Assembly: GCA_008921705.1 (NCBI GenBank)
Contig: VFFE01009068.1
Location: 3,171,017 to 3,235,016 of the forward strand
Reading direction: 5' to 3'
DNA: 64,000 nt
Source of the DNA: Burhinus oedicnemus
Taxonomy: Eukaryota; Chordata; Aves; Charadriiformes; Burhinidae
The notes under the pieces were generated by a model. The model was not told where the DNA came from. It saw only the letters and a program-made list of their open reading frames with translations, and searched no databases. Within the stretch, counting starts at the first letter, position 1, and the number at the start of each line of letters is the position of its first letter. Below, one piece after another: positions 33,501 through 44,000 of the stretch. The translations under genes were made by a program, and so were the position numbers.

Positions 33501-34454
33501 GGTCAAATATGTTTAATTAAGATACTAAAACCAATGAGAAATGGATGTTTCTCACACGGCTAACTACTGATGTGCTGTCAGTAGAGCGTGTATGTGCAGA
33601 GCATCAGGTATTTTAAGGACAAAACATCCCCCCGAAGAATTTCTACCTTAGCTGGCAAAAATCCTTTGACGTCGAAGTGCGTTATTTTGGATGACCTATT
33701 GCCAGTTTCTCACTCAATGCTTTGATATAATGTGATACACCAGATCTCAAAGAAATGCTGATATTTGTTATGTTTACGTAAGCTGTTAAAACCAACGTAG
33801 TTACCAGGGAACACACGAGCTAGGCTTATACAAAATATTTGTTAATACAGTTATCAGCCTGGCAACATCGACTTGGAATTTGGTGGTCTTTCCGCATGCT
33901 TGTCAGTGATAACTTACATTTTTTCCCTGGGGGTCAGCTATCCATGCATTTACTGTTTCATATATCAGGTTTCCAGAAATAAAGTCACTTTCTAAAGGTT
34001 ACGCAAGATCTGCTGTAGAGAAAATGCACGTGCATGCATTGCTATGTATGAAAAACCTCTTTGATTTTTCCTCCAAATTTTTTGTATTGCAGATAAAATC
34101 CAGAAATGCGAAAAAATTAGACAGAAGTGGAAAGTTTGTGAAATTCAGCTTTGGAGGAAATACTATGCTGTGTTTAAAGGTGAGTCTCATAGGCAGAGGG
34201 CTGGGCACTGGCTTTGCTGGGTGGGCAGGGTGGGAGTTGCCCCCTGACTCCTCTCCCCCAGGGTGAGATGGCCCCTGGGGCACCCACCTGGCTGTGGGGC
34301 TCTGAGGGCTCAGAGGCCTTAGCAACAGTTTGTTTCCTATTAAATCGCAAGAGGAGATGTTCAGTTCCTCACCCAGGAAATTCCCAGTCAACTCCAGTTA
34401 CAGGAAACAAGAGACGAGCGTGTCAGTGGGGTGAACAGAAGCGAGAGATGGCAG
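27561..34454. other. Intergenic, no gene recognised
   Basis: AT-rich non-coding sequence with scattered A and T tracts (for example around 29883-29925 and 30899-30908). Open frames such as 28852-29154 (+), 30222-30521 (+) and 33999-34391 (-) are short and carry no family motif. No tRNA, rRNA or transposon was recognised. Confidence 0.6.
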
Positions 34455-34868
34455 AGCTTCTGGCTGAGAGAGTTGGTGTTGTTCAGCCTGGAGAAAAGAA
34501 GGCCCTGGGGAGACCTCATAGCGGCCTTCCAGCACCTAAAGGGGGCCTACAGGAAAGATGGGGAGGGACTTTTTACAAGGGCATGCAGTGACAGGATGAG
34601 GGGTAATGGCTTCAAACTGGAAGAGGGAAGATTTAGAATAGATATTAGGAAGAAATTCTTTACCCTGAGGGTGGTGAGGCACTGGAACAGGTTGCCCAGG
34701 GAAGCTGTGGAGGCCCCATCCCTGGCAGTGTTCAAGGCCAGGTTGGATGAGGCTTTGAGCAACCAGGTCTAGTGGGAGGTGTCCTTGCCCATGGCAGGGG
34801 GGTTGGAACTAGGTGATCTTTAAGGTCCCTTCCAACCCAAACCATCCTATGATTCTGTGATTCTGAAT
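34455..34868 (+). mobile_element. CR1 LINE, 3' end with the ORF2 C-terminus still open
   Basis: The frame from about 34455 to 34772 reads the C-terminal end of CR1 ORF2, with motifs [47 protein letters not shown] and [18 protein letters not shown]. It ends at a TAG, followed by the short 3' UTR with TTCCAACCCAAACCATCC and a tail of ATTCTGTG-type repeats ending near 34868. The copy is 5'-truncated, so it cannot move by itself; the reverse transcriptase and endonuclease regions are missing. The uninterrupted frame suggests a younger insertion than the intronic copy. The left border is uncertain by about 30 bases. Confidence 0.94.
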
Positions 34869-34959
34869 GATGTGGTACGGTCCCATTAAACCCAGCTGGA
34901 ACACCCTGCACACGCATTTTAAACACTTTTATTTCCCCCGTTCCCGCAGGCTGGGAACA

Positions 34960-35185
34960 CGAAGCCATACAGCAATTCTCCTCCCGAGGCGCCCGCGGCG
35001 CGGTCCGGGGGGAAGGCGGCGGGGGGGCGCCCGCCGCCGGCGCCCCGGCAACCGCGGGGTGGCGCTGCGGCACCGGGAGAGCCGGCGGCCGCCGGGGGCG
35101 GGGCGCCCCGCCCCCTTCCTCCTCCTCCTCCTCCTCCTCCTCTCCCGCAGCCTCAGCCTCCTGCCCGGCTGCGATCCCCGCAGCG
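34960..35185. promoter_or_regulatory. CpG island, possible promoter of an unidentified transcript
   Basis: About 200 bases of very high GC and dense CpG (for example CCCGCGGCGCGG and GCCGCCGGCGCC) inside an AT-rich region, with long G runs and a (TCC)n tract at 35117-35142. Such islands in bird genomes usually mark promoters or first exons. No TATA box or convincing protein was identified: the open frames here are arginine-, proline- or leucine-rich as expected from composition. It starts about 90 bases beyond the CR1 3' end. Confidence 0.6.
35117..35142. repeat. (TCC)n microsatellite in the CpG island
   Basis: About eight TCC units in a row, followed by TCTCCCGCAGCC. In one + strand frame it would read as leucines, but there is no start codon or supporting homology. 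Confidence 0.9.
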
Positions 35186-38100
35186 TTTTAAGCAAGAAGA
35201 AGACTAGGGCAAAACGGTGGTTTCTTCTTCAGACTCACAGTGAACAATTTTTTTTGTTTGTGGGCAAACAGGGTTTCTCCCCACCGTTGTAAAAAGTAGA
35301 CATTTAGTTTGGATGAACATTTGAACTGGTGTTTGAAGATTTCACGGAGTAGCTTGTAGCTCAGCTGAAATGATCTGGGTAAATTCATCCTCCCTTCCAC
35401 GACTAGTATTGTCTTTGAACTAAAGGGAATTAAGAAGGTTCCAGCTCAGGGTTTTAACAATTACATATTATACATCAAATGAGGAAAAAACGATGCAAAT
35501 AAGGATAAGAGCAAAGAATTAATTAGTCTGGATAGCTATGGTCTCCATAAATGAAAAAGTAATATTTGAAGTGTATTGGGCAGAAGCTACTTACTTTTCA
35601 TTTTTAGCTAACCCAAAATGTTTCATAAAAATGCATCGCCAGGACACTCCGAGAGTAACCTCAGAAAAGCAGGGGATCCTCTCCAGTTAAAAGCCAAACT
35701 AAGGGTTTGTGTCTGAGTGTAAAGGAGGCTGAAAGCAGTTGCTCAAGTTCTAACAAAGGCAACAACAGCTCATCTGACACCCCCGGAGACGATCTGAAGT
35801 TATATTTACAGTTACCTGGCTCCATACGCTATTCAGGACAAAAGGGGGACAAAAAGTGTGTTAGGTGATCAGAATTCAATGTTTGAGACCCTGTTACGTA
35901 CAGCTGGATTCCCACCCACTGTTTCGGATAAAGGTCTCCTATATGTTCAGATAGGTCTGTCAAAGCTTTCTAGCTAGAAACAGCTACCCTATTTCTGCAA
36001 GCTACACCAAGACTCTGGCATGAAAGCAAACCTAAACCCTAACTCAAAACGAAAGTTGCAAGTCCAGATTTTATCATCAACAACATTCTCGGTAGTCCAA
36101 ACGTGCTGGGATGAAATGAGCATCTCTGCTTTACATCAACAGGCATTTTAGGTCGCATCTTCACATGCAAAATGTCCCCGAAGTCATAGCCCTGTACCAC
36201 ACAGACAATAAGAGTTTTATCGCACAATAGTCAGGGCTTTGACTGTGCTATTATTGACCAACGTAGGCCTTACCTATTTACAGGTCATAGGATTGTTTAT
36301 ATATAGTCTGTTTATGCCACTGACTGTGAAAAAAAGAGGGCAAAAATGGCCACATGAAATCATTTTCTAGGCAGAAGCTTTTCAGGAGGCACAAGATGGG
36401 CAGAAAGGGTATTTTTTCCTCAAACCTGTTTCCGTCCCCCATGCAGATGGCAGATTTTACACCAAGGAATGGAAGAGGGAGTGCTGAAGAGAAGAGGAGA
36501 TGAAGTGCACAGCTCTAGGCTTTTTCATTGCTTTCCAGAGCTCCAAAGGGCCCAGGGGAAATGGGATATAAACTGGCTGTTCTGACTTATGCTGGTGATC
36601 AGGCAGGGAACAGGTGGCCCTTGTATGTCTTAACCAAAAATATCACTTACAATAAACTTAATCCTTATGTTTCCCCTGAGTACTACGGATGGGGAAAAGA
36701 GCTGAGGCCAGCCTTTCAAATCAGCCACACTAATACTACAGGGAAGAGGGAACACCAGCTTTTCTCCCCAATGTATGAACCACCAAATGTCTCACAGTCC
36801 CTGTGTTACTTCTTCCTCTCCACTAATCCCAACTGTGCAGTGCATGAATCTGATTTAGACTGGTAAGACTTCAAGCCAGAATAGTAGGTAGCCTCCTGTC
36901 AAAAGTCAAGCAATGATTAAAGAAACCAGTATTACCTTTCAACTGAATTTGGAACAATTATCCATACAAAAGAAATGAGGCCGGAAATTTGGTCTGTTTT
37001 GCTGTGTAATAAGCATGGGTTTGAGATTATTTTGTTGTGGTTTTGGTTTGACTATAATAAGGGAAGTTTATACCAGTTTGGAAATATGGAAGCCATACCC
37101 ACATTTGTGCTTTCCTGGTTGTCCTGAAACCTTTTTGAAAAGCAGCATCGGATACAGAATGTCACAGATCTCAAAAACAAGGCTGACTTAAGTGCTAAGA
37201 TGCAAAAAGAGCTGACTGTTCTTTGAGTTTCTTCAGAGCTTTTGCGCGAGTTGCACATTTACAGTGTGGCCGTTGTCCCTCTTGTGTTGATTTATTTTCA
37301 TGCCCTTCCTATCAAACAACTTCAGTATCAGCTTTTCCTCAGGACAGTCCCCAACAATTGGGTCCAACAGGGAAACTTCCTTGAGTCCCTTTGCAAGGAA
37401 CGTTCGCAAATGTAATACTTTCAAGCTTTTCAGCTATAGACTTGTCCTTCTGTAGTGGCCTTTTTATATTTCAGTAATATATTGGCTCCATCAACTTGCT
37501 GGCAAACTTCCTGCTTCTGATGTATTTGAAAAAAAAGCTTTTATTGTTAGATTTTGCACACTTGCTCCTCAGAATCATTTTTGGCCAGCTTTATTGTGCC
37601 TTCACATTTAGCTTGCCAGAAGTTTTATTATCTTTTCTATGTTCTTCATTTGGACTTCCACTTATTGAAGGATGTCTTTTTTTTTTACTTCTAATAACCT
37701 CTTTAGTTTGCTTTTAGCCATATTGGCTTCCCTTCTAATCCTCAGTTCTCTTAGACTTCAGGAGTATTGGACCAGACTCCAAACACTCTTTCTGAAAATG
37801 CTAAGAGAAAAAGATACCCAACTTCTTGAAAAGTGCCAGATTTAGGGTTTTTTTTAAATTAAATTTGAAACTAAAAAGCCCACCCTTTAGCAGAAAATCA
37901 AGGTTCAAAGTAACTTGCTCCCTCTTAGATCCCCCCTAAAGTCATCATATTTTTCCAGGATGAAAATAGAAGCATCTGAAAAGCTGATGGAGAATACCTT
38001 TCATGTGGGGAACCCCAGGAGGCAGAAAGATTTAGGTATGAGATTAAGTTCTTCAATATGCAAAACACCTACTTGCAGGTCTAAAAGGTTTAATCAGATC

Positions 38101-41100
38101 TTACAACATGATGCAAGTTCAAAGAATTTAACACAAGCATGTACTGCAGTGCTTGCGAAAAAATACTGTGATGTTGATAATGCAAGAAGCTCTGAAGTGA
38201 ATAATTCTCAAAGCGCATGCATGGAGCTGGCAAAGATTGTGCCCTTAAAACTGTGGTTGGGAGGGAATGTGTGATTTAGTAAATCAGTCAAGCAGTGAGC
38301 TTTCATCTTTGGAGCCCTGGTTTATAACTTACTTAAGGCGTTAATTATAAGTGTCTTGGGTATCAGTCCCTCACTTAATTAATCTCCACACTTACGTGAA
38401 GTGTGAATCCAGATCATAACCAGAAGCTCTTCTAGCACAAACGGCCTCATGTGACTGGAAGAGAAGGAAAGCCACTTTGGGATCCAGACGCGGTGGAAAC
38501 TCACACCTACAAATACTTGGGTACCGGAGATGGTGGAAGATTTCACTTTTTCACCCAGCGATAATCTTCTGAGTCTGAGGAACCTGATCTAAAGAGGGAT
38601 CCTCAAAATTACTGGACAGTGTAACCTCCTGTCAAAGAAGGTTTTGCAGGCTTTAGTGTTATTCTGCAGACTTTTCTTAGTAGGTTTCATTAGCTCATGC
38701 TGATTCATATGGTGGCTAGACCAGGCTTGTTAACCAAGAGAGACAGTTTAAAGCTAGTGCGGATATCTACATTATTGTCCTATGACTGTAGAGTAGATAT
38801 GGCTGTATCCTTATGGTGTCGGGTCCTTCGTTGTGCAGTGGTGTTAAATTTCTGATTCAAAGAATGTTGTCCCTTGAAACTTCATTGATGAAAGGAAAAG
38901 GGAGCCGAAAGCAATAAGAAGGGTAATATGAAGATGAAAGAGAACAGAGATAGAGGAAGAACCAGGTACCAAAAAGAGAAATAGATCTTGGAGAGAAAAA
39001 TATGAAAAGCGGCAGACATGTCAAAGGTAATTGGATTGATTTTAATGTTTCAAAACCTGGACTTTTCTCATAAGGTACATTAAACGGAGAAACACTAGCA
39101 AACACGGTTTGTTTCACTGCACTACACAAAGCACTCACTAATTAAAAATAATTAAATCAAAACTTAGATTTCTGTGCACATGCTGGTCTTGTTACCTGTG
39201 CAACTTGATTTTTAAAGATTTTTGATGTTTTCTAGTGATGAGTTCATATAGAATAAAGCATCTGTGGATTAAAAAAAAAGACAAAAAGCTTTTTAACTTC
39301 CATTGTTCTTTCAACCAGCTGCAGCATGAACGTTCTTCATATGATTAGTTTTGTACGTGAGTTAAAGATATAATTCTATAATGGACTCGTCAGGTTATGG
39401 GAGCTTCTATGTGTAGCATTTATGCAATCTGTTTATTATTGAAAAGGTAGAGATGCACACACATTATTGCAAAGTATTATTAGCCACTATAACAACATTT
39501 AAACATTAGATGTTAGTACTTATTTTAGTTTTTTAAGATTTTTCTGGTTTAGTAATTCTACCCATAGTCAATCTTAAATTAAGCTTACACTTAACCGGGG
39601 CATTACAGGCTATGTCTGGGTCACTGCTTCAATTTGGAAGATCAGTTGTGTCTATCTTCTAGAGTACTGCAACAAAACAGTGTTCAGAATTTAAGATTTT
39701 GTAGATCATGGATTATTATATGGAATACCTGAATTCCCCCCTCCCCACAAAATGTCAAACGATATTTCTCAGATGGTACAATCTTTGTCTGCAGACCCAC
39801 TGAATTTGGCTCTGCAACTCCAGGTAATGGTCATTCTTGATGAATAATCACAGGTTTAACATCTTCAATTCAGATGCACTTCTGCTCAATATTAGCACTG
39901 GATAAAGTGTTGTTAAGTAACTGAGTTAAATAGAAAATACTGCTATGGAATGAAACTATGAATAGTTTTATCATGAAGATAAGCATAAGTTTTACTACTT
40001 ACAGTAAAGCTATAGTTCTACTCTTATTATTCTCATAGAGGATAAAGCAACTTTACCACTTTTTGAGCAGAACCTCATGTGTTACAGAGGCATCTAATTG
40101 TCAAAGATCTGGCTTCACAGCAAGTGCGAAATCACCAATCACTAACATACCTCCAAATTCCAGTCACCTTTTTTATGTAGAAATAAGCTAGTTGATGATG
40201 TAGAAGTCCCATGTAGGAAAAAAGGCAAGGGATTTGCCACCAGGGACCTGGCTAGAGTTCATCAGATAACCCAGAAGAAATTTTTTTTGCAGAAATACTA
40301 TTATTATTAAAACACAGCAAAATGTATATTTGCCATATCCACCTTAAGGTTGTTTAAAAAAATTTGGAAATGTACTGCTTAACAGCTTAACTTTGGAATC
40401 CAAATAGATAGCATCTCATTTTATTTAATTTAAAACTTCTGATTTGGGGTTGATTTCCTAGCTTTTAGGGACTAGCTTTTGAGTTGTGAGAACTTGAGAA
40501 TGCTGTTATTTTTATCTCCTTTTGTCCAGTCAAGGGTAACCAAAATCTAGCTTTCTCTACCTAATTTCTCCTCGTTGCTGCAAACTCCGTGCATGCACAC
40601 ACATATAGAGGATCATAGCTTCATCTAGCTCTTATGGACCCGAAGTGCTTCAGAGGAACAATTTGAAATGCCATTACCTTTAGGACTGTTTTGGATGCAA
40701 AAACATGAAGTTCCAGCTGCGTTGTAAAATTACAAAGCTAAAATGAATCTCAATTTTATTTTGCTTGGAACCCAATGGGCAATCTTTGGTACAGAAATCA
40801 ACTAGACGAAGGATCATGAATTGACGGCTCTTGAGCCTCTTGTGGTTCACCAGCAATTCAGGTGTGGCTCAGGCATACAGGCAAAGTCACGCCACAGCAG
40901 CAGTGTCATGGTTGTGCCAGAGCTATGGTAATTCACATACCCAGTGAGATGATGGACCAATCTAATGAGGAGCATTTACTCAGTTCATTGGTTCTTCCCC
41001 ACCCCTGGAGAGGGAGGTAGCTCCTTCAGAGCACTGCTGGTACCTCCCACATGGCAAAGTTTTCCTGGAGCGCTCTTCCCAAGTTTGGCTTTCTGACTCT

Positions 41101-43640
41101 CAGTTCCTTCAAAATTTCCTGATGGTACTCATAATGTTACGAAAGCTGTTTGCTCCACTACTAGATATGCCTTCCTTTTTTTTTTTTTTTGACCCCTGAG
41201 TCAAGTAAAAACCACATGTCAGTGGGGATCTTGCTTGACATGAAAAGGTATTATGTCTGCAAAAAGCATTAGTTCCTTTAGAAAAAAAAAAAAAAGATGC
41301 AGAATATACTAAGATTGTGTTTTCTGTGTGCCCTGACTCAAAGTGTGAAGACTCTGGCAGTCAGATTGCTACAGGGATTTAGAAGACTCTGTAGAATGAA
41401 TGAGAGAAAAGGAAAGAAAACACTTTTATCACTTAATCTGGAAAGCTAACATGACTTCCCATTTTATATGGGGAAAACAAATCAGAGACACTCTTAAAAA
41501 ATAAAAGCTTCATGCAAATGAAGCTCCAACAAAAAAAAAAATGTAGGAATATTTTTTTCCACTTAAATGGAGTATATTGAAATGTCACTCACCAAAATGC
41601 ATTTCACATTGTTCATACAGTCCATCCAAAACATGGACAAAAATCCCACAGTCTTCATGAACATTTCTTTTTCTTTTTTGAGTCTACACTTCTGCCTGTT
41701 TTGTTGGGGGACCATGAGGCAGGCAGAGGGGTGTAATACTGCAGGCAGTTCGGTAGGGGTAGCAGCTTAAATAAGAGCCATGTCTGTGTAAAGAGCTTGA
41801 CAGTCATTTCAATTGCATTGCTTCCTGATGGGGATAGACATCTGATGGCCTTATTTCCATACGAGAGCAACAGATATTTTAATAACCATGTCATTTTTCA
41901 CCAGCAGGCTATGAATATTCAATAAAAAATATTTCCTAAAGCATTTCTTATCTTGACCTTTTTTCCTTCCAAATGAAATTTAAAAGAAAATGAGGAAAAA
42001 GTCACAGTGGCTTGCTCTACATTCCCATTTTCTAACTTCATTGCTGCTGTTTTGCATAATATTACAACTATTCAATAATCACAAGAAATCCTGGGTTGCA
42101 AGTACCAGATTTCACATCTTTTGTTTTGCTCTAAATGCTTACCCTTAAGTACTTAAAAGAGGCCTAGAAAGTAGTAACTACCACTGCTGTACCTGTTATG
42201 TTAACCTCTTCTTTGTGGCTGTTTGACAGAGCATAAAAGATGGTGTAAATTATGCTAGCCTGACACCATAAGAAGAAGCTTCACTACAAAATTAATCAGA
42301 AAAAAACTACTGTTGTTCTTTTATCAAACTTGTAATCGGAGAAACCAGTGATTGCAGGAGCACAGGAACTGAGGTCTGTGTTGATGCCAAGCTGCTGTCC
42401 CTTAAGATTTATACTTGGGCAATGGTGACAGTCTTGTTTTACCTCGACTATGCCACCTGAATATATAAATAGATTAGAGCCATCGATATAGCATCTGCCA
42501 GGAACTACAAATATTTAGGATCTGAAATTATTCCTACAGGAGCCAATGGAAGTCTTACCGATGATTTTAATGAATGTTGGACCAGGTTCAAAGACAGGGA
42601 AAGAAAAGGGTTTGTTCTTGTGAGTACCTTGGGCCTATTCTGACCTCAACTATATGGTGGGGTTTTTTTCCAATCATGTAACAGGAACAAATATTTGTGT
42701 AGGTGCTACACAATTGTGCTATGGGGAAATGTTGAATTACAAAATAAACTGCATTCCTGACAAATTGTAATTACTGCCCAGGAGAGTGAACACCAAGAAA
42801 CTGCTTCCTCTCAGTTGTGGGAACCAGGCGTGTGCTGTGCACCTGATCAGAAAAAAAGAAATAAATCCCCCCCCCCAAAAAAAAATAAAATTCCCACAAC
42901 CAGAGGACTCACACAGATTCACACCAACATGTTTTGGATTTCAAAGTTCTGTGCAGATGTCAGATAGGGGACTGGGATAAGAGGGACCAGTGCCTGGTAA
43001 CTATGGTTACATGAGCTGACATAAAGGAAATTTGAGATTAGAAAATGTCCCACAAATCCAGGGGCCAGAAATGTACCTCCTGTTTACCAGAATTAATTCC
43101 TTTTACTTCCATGGTATGGCTCCAGGTAGACATAACACATGCAAAGGGCAGGATCTGGCCTCTTCACCTCTTGCTTTTTCCGCAGTACTATGGCAAGAGT
43201 TTCAAAGATGTATCACCATCACCTCAAAGTGTTAAAAAACCTCCCAACTGTATGCCAAGCCTCAAAAATCCTGAGATATGCTAAAAAGTAGACTTAAAAA
43301 CAATAAATGCTTAGCTCTTTTAAAATGTCCACCCCTTTTCACACTATGTAAAGTTCACGTATTTCAGATTCTTCTCTAAAGCCACAAGGGCCAAAAATGT
43401 ATTTCTTTTCCAGTAAAAACTGAGTTTCTCAGGTGAAAAACAGATGGCAGTCCATATTGTGAAGTTCATGAAGCTGGAGGACTCAACAGTGGCAAGGTGA
43501 CAGGCTCCAGTCAGATGAGAGCAAGAGGTCGGTGGCCAGCCAGAGTTGGTAGGGGCTGATCCTTCTTAAAAGCTACACAAAACTAAATTGGAGCCAAGAG
43601 GTTTGTTGCATGGTAAGCATAACCCAAGATCACATTCATA
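35186..43640. other. Intergenic, no gene recognised
   Basis: AT-rich. Contains T tracts preceded by G (for example near 37840), T and A homopolymers near 41171-41190 and 41280-41295, an 8-bp inverted repeat at 41506-41525, and a C10 run joined to an A9 run at 42867-42885. Open frames of up to about 120 codons (36528-36866 and 37915-38274) show no domain. No exon, RNA gene or transposon was recognised. Confidence 0.6.
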
Positions 43641-44000
43641 CCAAGTGCATCCACATCCTGCCACGCAGGCAGGACCACTGCTGTCATCCCTCAGTGCGTG
43701 CCCCCACCTACCCCAACACACCTAATTCCCCTCATCTGGGTTCTCACCAGGCTGATGGGGAGTGATGTATTCTTCCATAGTCATCCCAGGGCCTGCCCAC
43801 CTCCCTGGAGGGTGCGGGGTGTCTTTTCATGGAAATGGGAGCACAGAGTCACCATGTGGGGTCCCAAAGACCCCGTGATGACTCACTCCCCTTTCCCACC
43901 AAGCCCAGGGCTTACACCCCCATCTGCCAGAGCTGGAACCTCTGCATACCCCGGGGCTTGCAAACAACCCTCTAGGGCAAAACAGAAGTTGATGGGCACA
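43641..44000. other. Moderately GC-rich segment without a recognised gene
   Basis: GC content is clearly higher than in the flanks, but CpG is not dense, unlike the island near 35 kb. The open frame 43698-44057 (+) of 119 codons is proline-rich and unlike any family I know. It could be part of an old transposon or LTR, but no terminal repeats or coding motif were seen. Confidence 0.4.

Noticed and set aside
34867..35292. 141-codon + frame and 88-codon minus frame across the CpG island, one with a leucine run like a signal peptide
   Set aside because: Arginine, proline and leucine runs follow from GC-rich and TCC-repeat composition, and no start codon precedes the leucine run at a sensible distance.
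36031..36043. CCTAAACCCTAAC, resembling telomeric repeats
   Set aside because: Barely two units and imperfect; expected by chance.
36528..36866. 112-codon + frame with protein-like composition
   Set aside because: No family recognised, no splice or promoter context, and no repeat of the pattern nearby.
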